Assembly (NCBI GenBank): GCA_902766045.1
Contig: CACXCA010000017.1
Location: 51,259 to 115,258, forward strand
Source: an uncultured Bacteroidales bacterium
GTDB lineage: Bacteria; Bacteroidota; Bacteroidia; Bacteroidales; Paludibacteraceae
Direction of reading: 5' to 3'
DNA: 64,000 nt
Below the pieces are notes generated by a model. It was not told where the DNA came from. It worked only from the letters and a program-made list of their open reading frames with translations, and searched no databases. Below, piece after piece: positions 26,324 through 35,890 of the stretch. The number at the start of each line of letters is the position of its first letter. The stretch's first letter is position 1. A program made the position numbers and the translations under genes.

Positions 26324-27478
26324 TTATTCTGTGTGAGATCCAGTAACATCAACAATTTGAACATCATCGAAATCATCCCTATCGGAACTATCAAAACCAT
26401 ATTTAACTGTTCCTTTTTGTTTTCCAAAGATGCGTCTCATGAGACCGCCAAAACCTTTATTTTTTTCGTGTTGTGCAAAAAATTCATTTCTTCCTACTGT
26501 ATCACGACCTTCATTCATACCACTTCGTATAGTACTAACCTTTCCTATATTTCCTTTTACCTCAAAAGAGAAATCCACACCCTTTCCTTCGTATAATTCT
26601 TTAAGTATTTTACCAAATTTCTCTATGTATGAAGTTCCATCTCCAAGAGCTGCACTTTCAGATGGTGAAGGCATACATGTTTCACATCCATCCAAAAAAA
26701 TCTCTCCCAAAAAACCATTAGGATACCAATATTCAGAAAACTGAATAGCCAATTGGTTTGGCGAAAAACCCATAAACAAACCAGTATCTCCATGAGCAAC
26801 TAACACAACTTTTTTAGCTTGTTTCAATTTGTCGCCACCTATTTCGCTTCCATCAAAACTGTCCACCGTATATCCTTTACGTTCATATCTTTTCTTCATA
26901 GCCTTAGAATCTTCTTCCATATTTTTATCTTGAGAATCATATATAATATTACAGTTTTCCTGTTTCAAACATTGAACCGTATTCTGAAAATTCCCATATT
27001 CTCTTATTGAATATGGAATTTTTCTCTGCATCACCGCCTTCTTCCCCATCACATCCGCTTCCCGTTCCAATTCCGCATTATCATTCACCGGCATTCCATT
27101 GATATTCGTAGTAGGCGACACACGTCCAGCCATTTGTTGTGCTACATGCCACGCTTCGTGAGGTAGATGCTTTTCTTGACCAGGGGCAACATGAATATCC
27201 GTCCCTTGCGTGTACGCAAGTGCCTGCACGGTGGCAGGTTTAGAACTGTTGTAATGCACACGCACATCATCCATCGAGAATCCTGATAGGTTCTCAATGC
27301 CTTCCTTTAGGTCGTCTGGCATACCAGTTAAGTTTTCCTTCTTCTCTAACTGAGCAGTCGTACTTTTTTCTGTCTCATTTTGGAATCTATTATCCTTAAA
27401 CTGTGCCGTAGGGACATGCTTTTCTGCATTATTCTGAATGACACGGGATTCTTCTGTTTTATTTTCTATGCTATACAT
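26324..27478 (-). CDS. DUF4157 effector with a caspase/CHAT-like C-terminal domain
   Basis: This 384-residue protein has the shared leader and DUF4157 module (HEAWH at residues 107-111, LEREAD near 137-142). The C-terminal domain has two short motifs typical of clan CD cysteine peptidases: a strand ending in His-Gly, VVLVAHGDTG (His229), and a strand ending in Gly-Cys, IFLDGCETCMPS (Cys265), the latter close to the CHAT motif SACET. Spacing of about 36 residues fits. A basic tail (MRRIFGKQKG) follows. The domain may be a toxic protease or may release the payload by self-cleavage. It is the first effector after the membrane protein gene, 13 bases downstream. Confidence 0.8.
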   Translation of the reverse strand: MYSIENKTEESRVIQNNAEKHVPTAQFKDNRFQNETEKSTTAQLEKKENLTGMPDDLKEGIENLSGFSMDDVRVHYNSSKPATVQALAYTQGTDIHVAPGQEKHLPHEAWHVAQQMAGRVSPTTNINGMPVNDNAELEREADVMGKKAVMQRKIPYSIREYGNFQNTVQCLKQENCNIIYDSQDKNMEEDSKAMKKRYERKGYTVDSFDGSEIGGDKLKQAKKVVLVAHGDTGLFMGFSPNQLAIQFSEYWYPNGFLGEIFLDGCETCMPSPSESAALGDGTSYIEKFGKILKELYEGKGVDFSFEVKGNIGKVSTIRSGMNEGRDTVGRNEFFAQHEKNKGFGGLMRRIFGKQKGTVKYGFDSSDRDDFDDVQIVDVTGSHTE

Positions 27479-27491
27479 AACTTTCGGTTTT

Positions 27492-29015
27492 TTATGGTAA
27501 AATAGAATTTGCTTTCACTCTTTGATATACAAGATATATAACAATCGGAATAATAGGTAAAAACATTAATTTGAATACTTCTGTATAACTATTCTCTATC
27601 TTAACAAAAATGATTTGGGGCGATAAAGCTTCTATGAAACAGAAAAAGAACACAATAAACTCCGAAACCAACATTATCGGCACTAAGACAAATAACGTGG
27701 GATAAACAGACTTCCACAAATTCATTTCGGTTGACGTGAAACAAAGAAAGAGATAAACAATGATAAGAAGGAATAAAACAATCTCAATGATCAAAAACAA
27801 TCCACACATACCTGAGTTATAATCACACATTATCAGTTTTTCTATCTCTGTTCTAGAGCTTTCATCCACTTCGTTTGTCTTGAAATGAAACAAATAAAAG
27901 GGATTGATTATTCGAGATAATATCGATGCCGTATCAACCGAACCATTGTCTTTGATCATCCGAACTGGTAGTCCAAACTCATCAAAATCAGCAAAATAGA
28001 TAGCATCCACAAAGCATTGTAACCCTGAGATATAATTATAGCACTTCGCCTTCTCCTCATAATTGAACATCAAGTTCAAATCCAAATTTTTGTGCGATGG
28101 TTCCTTGGCTCCATATACATAACATCCGTCTGCCTTATCCACTAAACTATCCACCACCAAACTTATCGTCTTAACAAACTTCGCCATTTCTCTGGGTCTG
28201 TCAAATCGATAATCAGGGAAATAAAAATTAACACCACTAACATGCTCGTGTCGAAGGACACTCAAAGAGTCTCCAAATAAGTTCAGTATCAATCTCTTTT
28301 GTGATGAGTCTGACAACAAAAACTGCTCTGTATAAAGATCTCCTGAGAACATAACAAGCAACTCTGTCTGTTCCTTTTCTTCCCAATTCTGAGTCGTATC
28401 GTTGATGTATGTACGAAAATTAGTCTCCACAAGCGAACCTCCTGTCATCGGATCTACGACATACCCTAAATATGATTCATGATTATCTAAATACGTATTC
28501 GAATGTCGATCCAAATGCTTATATACATCACTCATCCAATAAGGAACTATAAAAAAGGACAATTTCTTGCGATCATAGCTGTCTATCACTTTTGCAAGTG
28601 AATCCACTTCATACCGAAGATAGGCAGGTAAAGAATCAGTCTTTGTCACACTCGTCTCAACAATAGGTTCTTCTGGTTCCTTAACTGGCTCCTTCTTTTC
28701 TGGCTCTTCATCCGTCGTATCTTCTGTTGGCATGTATTCTCCCACTTCGATGGTCAAGTATTCTGTTTCTTCAGACATTATACTAACAAACTCCACAGAG
28801 TCCTTTTTTTCCTCTATCTCTTCTGGAACAACGATTTCAGGAGATGGAAGTTGAAACTCGGAATAATGCTCACGTATATAATTCCATCCCTCCACCGTTT
28901 GAGAAGAGAATGGATAGTATCTGCTGAAGGCGCTACCAAAATCACCTGCCCAATTAAGCGAAGGCAACAGCATGCATACGCACAAAACAACTATTTTAAA
29001 TCTACAATCTCTCAT
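27492..29015 (-). CDS. eCIS-linked membrane protein with a GH18-like periplasmic domain
   Basis: This 507-residue protein has a signal peptide (about residues 1-23), an acidic Pro/Glu linker (about 65-120), a folded periplasmic region (about 130-385) and three C-terminal membrane spans (about 397-420, 428-453, 480-500). The periplasmic part has features of a GH18 barrel: a first strand LSFFIVPYW, then LGYVVDPMTG, and GVNFYFPDY where active chitinases have DGxDxDxE. The catalytic acids are missing, so it would bind rather than cut glycan. This fold call is tentative. It overlaps the AAA+ gene by 14 bases. A role in anchoring or releasing the particle at the envelope is possible. Confidence 0.75.
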   Translation of the reverse strand: MRDCRFKIVVLCVCMLLPSLNWAGDFGSAFSRYYPFSSQTVEGWNYIREHYSEFQLPSPEIVVPEEIEEKKDSVEFVSIMSEETEYLTIEVGEYMPTEDTTDEEPEKKEPVKEPEEPIVETSVTKTDSLPAYLRYEVDSLAKVIDSYDRKKLSFFIVPYWMSDVYKHLDRHSNTYLDNHESYLGYVVDPMTGGSLVETNFRTYINDTTQNWEEKEQTELLVMFSGDLYTEQFLLSDSSQKRLILNLFGDSLSVLRHEHVSGVNFYFPDYRFDRPREMAKFVKTISLVVDSLVDKADGCYVYGAKEPSHKNLDLNLMFNYEEKAKCYNYISGLQCFVDAIYFADFDEFGLPVRMIKDNGSVDTASILSRIINPFYLFHFKTNEVDESSRTEIEKLIMCDYNSGMCGLFLIIEIVLFLLIIVYLFLCFTSTEMNLWKSVYPTLFVLVPIMLVSEFIVFFFCFIEALSPQIIFVKIENSYTEVFKLMFLPIIPIVIYLVYQRVKANSILP

Positions 29016-30300
29016 TGATTATTCTATGAAATATTTCTTTTGTTAATTTTTTATTGTTAGTTGAATACAGATGAATAGCACATTTTCGTATCAGATTTGC
29101 TATATTTCCGCCCGAGATCTCATTCTGAACTGCAAGACTAAGGATTTCTTCTTTATCAGCATCCAACCAACTGTCTGGCAACATATTATCCCAAAGTTTT
29201 TTCCTTTGCTGTTCATCTGGAATTGGGAAATAGACCATAGACTGAAATCTTCGAGCAAAAGCTTCATCTATATTGGATTTCAGATTCGTCGCCAATATGA
29301 TGATTCCATCATAATCCTCCATTCGTTGCAAGAGGAAGGCCACCTCCTGGTTCGCATGACGATCATTAGAGGTATTGCCTGATGTCCTTTTTCCAAATAG
29401 TGCATCAGCCTCATCAAAAAACAGAATCCAATTACGACTTTCTGCTAAATCAAATACCTTAGCCAAGTTCTTCTCTGTCTCACCTATATATTTGGAAACG
29501 ATCATAGATAAATCCACCCGATAAACATCCATATTATTACGTTTACCTAACAATGTGGCAGCCAATGTCTTACCCGTACCAGGAGGACCATAGAACAATG
29601 TGCGGTATCCTTTTTTCAAGTATTTTTTCAATCCCCACTCTTCCATGATCGTATGATGACCTGCAATCCATGTATTAATATCCTCAAGCGCTTCTTCAAC
29701 TTTATAATCCACCACCAGATCCTCCCAATTCAACTCTGTTTCAATCAGTTTAGCAGGGAATCCAGAGCCATAGGTCGGTTTAAACTCTCTATCAAACAAT
29801 ACTTTAGACAAAAACTCATCGGATACCTTTAACTGTCCACTAAGGAACGGTTCTCCTCTGCCGGCTCCCTCCAACCCTAAAATATTATTTTTATAAAACC
29901 AATGGTCTTCAGTAAATAGAGACATCACATCTCCTCTTTTCTCTACATTATCACCTGCTAATATAAATGCAGCTGTTTCGCCCGTAGGAAGGAACCCTCC
30001 ATGAGACATTCCCTTCCATCCACCAAATTCAGTATAAGGACGACCTGTGTTACTATTCGAAGAAAAGAAAATATCAAGAGACTGAGGAGAGATATGTGGC
30101 ATAAGAGCCAACATAACCACAACAGACTCATCTAATGTCATGTGATCTATCCCCATCATCTTATTCAATTGCGGATTTACAGGATATTCAATATCCTCTA
30201 GTCTAGCATACGCACTCTCGTTCTTAAAATACAGAGCGATTGCTGTTTCAAGGATTTTATGAAACCATTCTATATAACGAATTGTAATCATCTGACTCAT
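29002..30300 (-). CDS. eCIS AAA+ ATPase
   Basis: This 432-residue protein has a variable N-terminal half and a classic AAA+ module: Walker A YGPPGTGKTLAATLLG (about residues 237-251), Walker B ILFFDEADALFGKR (about 290-303), sensor IILATNLKSNIDEAFARRF with the Arg finger, and a C-terminal lid helix. An ATPase of this type accompanies nearly every eCIS (the Afp15 class) and is thought to help assembly or loading. It is not a ClpV: the N-terminal ClpV features and second AAA domain are missing. Translation is coupled with the downstream membrane protein. Confidence 0.92.
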   Translation of the reverse strand: MSQMITIRYIEWFHKILETAIALYFKNESAYARLEDIEYPVNPQLNKMMGIDHMTLDESVVVMLALMPHISPQSLDIFFSSNSNTGRPYTEFGGWKGMSHGGFLPTGETAAFILAGDNVEKRGDVMSLFTEDHWFYKNNILGLEGAGRGEPFLSGQLKVSDEFLSKVLFDREFKPTYGSGFPAKLIETELNWEDLVVDYKVEEALEDINTWIAGHHTIMEEWGLKKYLKKGYRTLFYGPPGTGKTLAATLLGKRNNMDVYRVDLSMIVSKYIGETEKNLAKVFDLAESRNWILFFDEADALFGKRTSGNTSNDRHANQEVAFLLQRMEDYDGIIILATNLKSNIDEAFARRFQSMVYFPIPDEQQRKKLWDNMLPDSWLDADKEEILSLAVQNEISGGNIANLIRKCAIHLYSTNNKKLTKEIFHRIINERL

Positions 30301-30325
30301 GAATTTTTCTATTTATTAATGATTT

Positions 30326-33300
30326 TTATTTCCATTCCACAACAATCATTTTCTCCATCCAACTATGTTTAATCATCTTGAAAGTCCACGGAACCATTTC
30401 CAACAGAACATCATAACCACGCTCATGTACCTTCATCTGCCACGTTTGTTCATTATCACACCTCAAATCAGCGGATCTCTGTAGGAAGGAGACTCGAAAA
30501 CCGCCATCAGACGTATTCTTAACTTTCTCCCATTGTTGTTTTACAGCCCCTAACATACTATCTGCCAATTGGATTTCTTTCTCTGTCAGTTTACAAAAAA
30601 GAGGTACCGGGCTAACACACTTAAGTCCCACTAAAATTCTATTCAAGAACAAATCGGACTCCTTATGATTCCGTTCCTCTCCATATACAATATATTGTAG
30701 AAGGAAGATGGCTCTTATTCGATTCTCATCATTCAAGAAATCCTTCCCTTCTGAGTTCAAATACCCCACATATTGGAAGAGTCGTGGCAGGAAAGGAGCC
30801 AACAACACAAGACCAGCATTCTCTATCGTCCATATTTGTTTCTCTTTTATAACTTCCAATTCAAGAAGATCCTCTATATCATTTTTTTTCTGATACATAT
30901 CCAACTGTTCATACAATTCTTTTCCCAGATTCGTCTCTCCATGTTCTATCATATTCGCATCCTTATCATTTGATTCATCAGCATGAGACAACATTTTACT
31001 TCTAAGTTCTTGTTTCAAGCTGCTCAAATCAATCATCTCCTTCAAACATTCCTTGATTTCTTTTAGCGACCATGAGAAGTATGATTTAGAAGATAATAGA
31101 ATCAGCCGGGACAAAAACTGCTCAGACGATTCGTTCAGAATAGATGCTGAGACACCATACGTTGAAAGCTGATGATAAAGATGTTTCAGTTCATTCAACA
31201 CTATATTTATCCGACTATCCGATATACAATTCAAGAATAAGAACATCTTGTCTGGATCATTCTTCAGACAAACCAGAATCTCATACACCGACAAATCACC
31301 TGCTTTCCATAAAGGAGCCAACATTTGAGGATAGGAACGCATGGCGAAATCCAACGATTTCTTCTGATATTCAACAGGAACGTTATTCCTGCCAAACGAT
31401 AATACAAGCATCTGTCGGGTTTCACTTTCCGTCATAGAGCTCTGTCCCTGAACAAGCTCCATAAACAAATCTTCGACAATGGCAAGAAGTTCAATCGTCT
31501 TCTTATCCCCAGAATTTTCGTTTGCTTTTAACATCAACCCATACGTCCTTAAAACTTCTGAAAGAGACAAATTATAATGAGAAGAGAGTTCTTTTAGAAC
31601 TTTCAAGACATACAGCTTTCTAGAATAAATAGACCCTTGAGGAATTAGTAAGCAAGAAAAAAGAAGTCTCCATTTTAGTAAAGAGAAGTCGTCATTCACT
31701 TTTCCTTCCCACTGAGCTCCACCATGTTGACTAAGATTACGAGCATAAAGGACGATAAATGAACTATCCGCAGGATGTAACGAAGCAATCAACTGTTCCA
31801 ATTCGATCTCTGTATGCTGAGAATAGAATTTTTGGAACAGAATATAATCCTGGACAATCGACATCAAGGCATTGGTATTAACGATTGCAGATGAGTTCTC
31901 ATCCGATACTGCTTGTTTTGGAAAATCATCATCATATAATCGTTGGAGATCACTTAATATAGAGGACAAGTTAACAGCCATAGGGGTTGAATCATCATGC
32001 ATTCCTTCGAGAAATAGTCTTAATAAATCAGCAATAGAAACATTATAATGATTAGACATTTCTCTAATAACAGACTGTACAAACATCAATCTGGCAAAGC
32101 TAAGTTCAGGCATACCAACGGCAACCCGTAACATGAACTGCCACTTGATTTGACTATACTCATTACCACATTTACCTGACAAAACACCTTTATTCTTGTG
32201 ACTTTCAATTCGATTGTCAAAACAAAAGATAAAACCGGCATCCTGAGGGAATAGAATAGAGATAATGTTTCTAATCTCCTGTTCAGGCAATACAGAGACC
32301 ATTCTGCGTAATTTGTTTTCATCCGACAATACAAAGACCAAATTATCTCTTGACATCAGAAAATCCTTGAACAAGGGATTCTTATCTTTCGTCTGGGAAA
32401 CAGAAACAATAGTATCAGCATCAGTAGTATCAAACGAGAGAGATGAGTTTTCTTTCACTATTTCTGTCAACAATTCTGTAAATTCCAATCTGTAAGCACT
32501 AAAAGCCTCCATCTCACTCAAGGCAACAACAATCCACCTTACCAACAACGAAAATTCCAAGTTATAATGTGCCGACAGTCGTTTGAGCGTATAAGCGACA
32601 AACTGTTTCTTCGAGAACCATGTCTTTCCTTCCGTATATAAGTAGCTAAGAACCACCTGCCATAAGACATTACGATATGTATTATCATCAACGCCAGACA
32701 TCTGAAGTTTATGAGAATAACTCTTGTATTCCGCCATGTGCAATCTAACATAAAGACACACATAATTAGATTCATCCGGGTGTAATGTTTGAACTAGCAG
32801 TTCTAAATCCTCATCGTTAAATTGTTGAGAAAGACGTTGAAGAATAAAATCATAATGGCCATAGCTTTCCAGAAATGAACGAAGCGCTGAAGAAGAAGAT
32901 TCAAGAGTCATTCGTAACAGACAACTTATATCTAAAAATTTCTCATCAATACCCGATAACAAACAGCCATGAAGAAGGAAATAAATCAAATGTTCACAAG
33001 CCGACAAAGACTTTGTTTTTCGGCAAACATTCACTTTCAAATTTCCACATTCGACAGGAGTATGAGCGTTTGACAACTGTAATTTCAACGATTGCAATTT
33101 CTCTCTCAATCTCGCCGAAAACTCCTGATCAAAACGTTTTTCTGATATGGTTCCAAGATCCAATTCAAGTTTTTCTATTTCAATAATGTCGTCTTCATTA
33201 TCAAAGACAGACCATTCCTCTTCGAATACTCTTTCAAAAGAATTTCGGAAGAACTCATTCCACCTCTGGTAGAGTTCTCTGGCAAAATTCTCTGTCGAAG

Positions 33301-33343
33301 AATTCAATAAAAAACGGCAAGTATCGACATTCATAAAATTCAT
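30326..33343 (-). CDS. Contractile injection system tape-measure protein
   Basis: This 1005-residue protein begins at ATG 33343, which overlaps the stop of the preceding gene as ATGA; the longer open frame reaches 33421 but lies inside that gene. The N-terminal part (FERVFEEEW, IEIEKLELDLGTI) and the C-terminal block (NAGLVLLAPFLPRLFQYVGYL, a Trp-rich end with PWTF and VVEW) match the CIS tape-measure family that sets tube length. Three internal repeats of about 90 residues, each ending in an LSxHYNLS-like motif, lie at about residues 175-270, 355-445 and 515-600. It sits between the second baseplate gene and the ATPase. Confidence 0.88.
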   Translation of the reverse strand: MNFMNVDTCRFLLNSSTENFARELYQRWNEFFRNSFERVFEEEWSVFDNEDDIIEIEKLELDLGTISEKRFDQEFSARLREKLQSLKLQLSNAHTPVECGNLKVNVCRKTKSLSACEHLIYFLLHGCLLSGIDEKFLDISCLLRMTLESSSSALRSFLESYGHYDFILQRLSQQFNDEDLELLVQTLHPDESNYVCLYVRLHMAEYKSYSHKLQMSGVDDNTYRNVLWQVVLSYLYTEGKTWFSKKQFVAYTLKRLSAHYNLEFSLLVRWIVVALSEMEAFSAYRLEFTELLTEIVKENSSLSFDTTDADTIVSVSQTKDKNPLFKDFLMSRDNLVFVLSDENKLRRMVSVLPEQEIRNIISILFPQDAGFIFCFDNRIESHKNKGVLSGKCGNEYSQIKWQFMLRVAVGMPELSFARLMFVQSVIREMSNHYNVSIADLLRLFLEGMHDDSTPMAVNLSSILSDLQRLYDDDFPKQAVSDENSSAIVNTNALMSIVQDYILFQKFYSQHTEIELEQLIASLHPADSSFIVLYARNLSQHGGAQWEGKVNDDFSLLKWRLLFSCLLIPQGSIYSRKLYVLKVLKELSSHYNLSLSEVLRTYGLMLKANENSGDKKTIELLAIVEDLFMELVQGQSSMTESETRQMLVLSFGRNNVPVEYQKKSLDFAMRSYPQMLAPLWKAGDLSVYEILVCLKNDPDKMFLFLNCISDSRINIVLNELKHLYHQLSTYGVSASILNESSEQFLSRLILLSSKSYFSWSLKEIKECLKEMIDLSSLKQELRSKMLSHADESNDKDANMIEHGETNLGKELYEQLDMYQKKNDIEDLLELEVIKEKQIWTIENAGLVLLAPFLPRLFQYVGYLNSEGKDFLNDENRIRAIFLLQYIVYGEERNHKESDLFLNRILVGLKCVSPVPLFCKLTEKEIQLADSMLGAVKQQWEKVKNTSDGGFRVSFLQRSADLRCDNEQTWQMKVHERGYDVLLEMVPWTFKMIKHSWMEKMIVVEWK

Positions 33344-35154
33344 TTTTTCAACCATTCTAACAATTTTGTTGACAGCACATCCGCACCCAGTTTTCGCTGA
33401 GTGAAAAGCATATATTTCCAAAAATCGAAATCAGCCTTGAACGCATTCCTTGTTGAAATTGGAAACCATTTTATATACCGAACAGCAATATGTGCTGGTA
33501 TTCTTTTCTTTAACAAAAAGAAACAGCAATTACAAAAATGCTTATCCTGGAGTAACTCATCGGAAGCAAAGAATATAACAGAGATTGTAAACTTATCCTC
33601 TTCTGGGATCTCCATAGATTGAGAATAGGACAAAAGAGGGTGTTCAACAATAAAGAAATCAAATTTTTGTTCATCAATTCCAAGTAAAAGCTTTAAATAA
33701 TTTTCCACACCGGAACATTTGTCGAAAGATGGTTCCAATAAATTCATAGTCTTTCCCCTCTCCTTACCATAAGAGGCTAAATATTTTGCGAAAGTCAGAC
33801 GAGCATCAGGTTTGCGCGTACCATGGAAATTAACACCTTCCAACTTGCTATACTCTCCATAAAGGCTTTCTATCATATCAATCCAACCAGATGCTATTCC
33901 ATATTCTCCATTTAATAATGAATGAATGTTATTTAATTTATCTAACACCTCTTCAAAAAAATCATCAAACCATGAAAGATAAATCTTTAATTGGCTAGCA
34001 TTATCCATCATGTCCGAAGCTGTCGATCTATTGATAGAGATAGCTCTTCCATTCACGCCATAGCAATCAGGGAGTCCATCGGCCAACGGCGTGTGCTGTA
34101 ATTTACCATGATCCACACCCGTCAAAACAGTTCTTTCCTCTTTGTTTTGCGTACTGAAATTAGGTGAGTCCATTTTCATATATCGATAATTCTGAAGAAG
34201 TTTATATACCTCATCAACATCTACAGGAACCCTTTGTCCATTTCTCCAAAGACAAATAGAATTCAAATCTTCGTCAAAAGATTTAATGACATAAGAATGA
34301 TAAAAATCAGGCACATAAAGTTTATCAACATAACGACGTTTTCCATCTGAAAAGAAGAGATTTGACACTCTCTTCACTCCATCAATTTTATTAACGACTG
34401 AATACAAATCAGATATAACAAAACAACCGTCTTGGTTCGTTAATGATGATGGATCTATCAATTTTCGTTGACTTGGACCATCATAGAGTTCATCCACCAT
34501 TTTTCCCCGATTCATTTCTTCATCAACAGATATATACGATGCTCCAGAACTAAGGAATACTTGAGTCTGATAATAGATATCTGCCAACAATCGTTCGGCA
34601 TACGTTTCCATATTTATTTCAACATTCGCATGAAGTTGAAGTTCTATGGATTGAGAAAAAACAACCTTATTAAGGATCTCGCATAGATTTCTGTTTGCAT
34701 GAAAAAGTTGTTCGACACGAGCAACAATATCTTGTTTATGGGATTCAAGTGTATTCGAATAAGTATCTAATACAAAATCATACGAGCAAGCATCTTTGTT
34801 TACAATTACTTTTACATCTGACACATCTTCAATCGAAGATAAAATCAACAAACGATAATCTGTCGGTGTAACAGGTATGGTTGGAAAGACCTCCTCTGGC
34901 GAATACATCATTGATTTTCTCGGATCAAACGTTTCGCCAGAAGTAAAATAATCTTGTAAATCAAAATTTAGTCTATAATCCAGTTCCCATAGAGCATAGT
35001 TCATCTGCTCAAGAATAGTCACTCCAGGATCATGCAGATTATAATCTGTCCATATATTACCAGACAGTTCCTGCAACTGAGAGATAGACTCCTCTTGAAG
35101 GATCTCAAAAGAATTTTTCTCCTGCTGATTACGCTCTATCGATATATGCTTCAT
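33340..35154 (-). CDS. eCIS baseplate wedge protein (Afp12-like)
   Basis: This 604-residue protein has near its N-terminus WTDYNLHDPGVTILEQMNYA (about residues 36-55), the DPGxTxLE signature of the gp6/J-like baseplate wedge subunits of eCIS. The remainder is strand-rich with an acidic pI and no signal peptide. With the 1143-aa protein two genes upstream it forms the usual pair of baseplate wedge proteins (Afp11 and Afp12 classes). It is translationally coupled to the tape-measure gene. Confidence 0.8.
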   Translation of the reverse strand: MKHISIERNQQEKNSFEILQEESISQLQELSGNIWTDYNLHDPGVTILEQMNYALWELDYRLNFDLQDYFTSGETFDPRKSMMYSPEEVFPTIPVTPTDYRLLILSSIEDVSDVKVIVNKDACSYDFVLDTYSNTLESHKQDIVARVEQLFHANRNLCEILNKVVFSQSIELQLHANVEINMETYAERLLADIYYQTQVFLSSGASYISVDEEMNRGKMVDELYDGPSQRKLIDPSSLTNQDGCFVISDLYSVVNKIDGVKRVSNLFFSDGKRRYVDKLYVPDFYHSYVIKSFDEDLNSICLWRNGQRVPVDVDEVYKLLQNYRYMKMDSPNFSTQNKEERTVLTGVDHGKLQHTPLADGLPDCYGVNGRAISINRSTASDMMDNASQLKIYLSWFDDFFEEVLDKLNNIHSLLNGEYGIASGWIDMIESLYGEYSKLEGVNFHGTRKPDARLTFAKYLASYGKERGKTMNLLEPSFDKCSGVENYLKLLLGIDEQKFDFFIVEHPLLSYSQSMEIPEEDKFTISVIFFASDELLQDKHFCNCCFFLLKKRIPAHIAVRYIKWFPISTRNAFKADFDFWKYMLFTQRKLGADVLSTKLLEWLKK

Positions 35155-35177
35155 TCTATTAATTAAATTTCACGCCT

Positions 35178-35879
35178 CTATTTTTCCTGAATGTAGAATG
35201 TTATCTTCGCACCTTCTCCGAAATCAGAGCGTGTACGCATCTGTAATCCATAAACATTCTGTCCATTATCATTCTTCCTTTTATGCCATCGGATTTGTAT
35301 TTTGTTAAACCATGAGCCGAACCATGAATTACACAAATGCACCACCTTCTTATGTTTCCCAAAACAATTCATTGCCGAGACTTCACACATAGCATACAAA
35401 CCCAAACCTTTCTTTCCACATGCCTTAGCCACAACATAATAAGCGGAACACGCATAATCATAATCACTAATATCATGCCACTGACCATTCGCACTCACCT
35501 CCATCATCTGACCTCGATACGACATTGCCGAAACATTACCATCAACCCTAAGTTCAGAAGACAGAGAGACTAAACCATTTTGATGTAGTTCGATAACAGA
35601 ATCATCTTCTTCACCTCTTTTTATACAGATTGTTCCCTTATCATTAACAGCAAAGCGCCAAGTAGCCTCACCATCCAAAATATCTTGACGTATCTCCATA
35701 ACATTGCCTGCTCGACTACCATTGGTCGGAGAAAGGACAAGTCCCCCTTCCGAAGTCTTCACCAATCCATCATCAACAATATTAAGCATCGAATCAATTA
35801 AATCAGCAAACTGAGTACTATCAGGTTTCTTACCTGGTGTAAAATACTCTTTTAACGTACGTCTATTTGTTTTTGCCAT
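35178..35879 (-). CDS. Putative eCIS fibre or baseplate-attached protein
   Basis: This 233-residue protein opens with a basic helical anchor (TLKEYFTPGKKPDSTQFADL, about residues 8-27) of a type seen in Bacteroidetes tail-fibre-like proteins. Strand-rich segments follow, with ELHQNGLVSLSSELRVDGNV resembling the trimeric fibre repeat ELxxNGxVxVxGxLxVxG. The last 100 residues form a Cys-, Trp- and Tyr-rich globular end (AYYVVAKACGKKGLGLYAM, NSWFGSWFNKIQIRWHKRK), perhaps a receptor-binding head. It sits between the two baseplate genes. The fibre role is inferred from sequence texture and position. Confidence 0.6.
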   Translation of the reverse strand: MAKTNRRTLKEYFTPGKKPDSTQFADLIDSMLNIVDDGLVKTSEGGLVLSPTNGSRAGNVMEIRQDILDGEATWRFAVNDKGTICIKRGEEDDSVIELHQNGLVSLSSELRVDGNVSAMSYRGQMMEVSANGQWHDISDYDYACSAYYVVAKACGKKGLGLYAMCEVSAMNCFGKHKKVVHLCNSWFGSWFNKIQIRWHKRKNDNGQNVYGLQMRTRSDFGEGAKITFYIQEK

Positions 35880-35890
35880 ATTTGTAATTT

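Larger units (their letters stand above)
22899..27478 (-). repeat. Four-copy DUF4157 leader/protease module array
   Basis: The same module of about 450 bases occurs at 27031-27478, 25687-26136 and 24620-25069, with a fourth copy of the protease part only at 22899-23220. The first three proteins agree at most positions over their first 145-150 residues and are unrelated after that. The DNA differs at many third positions, but stretches of tens of bases are identical (for example around 25975-26015 and 27320-27355), suggesting old duplication with local gene conversion. Confidence 0.85.
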
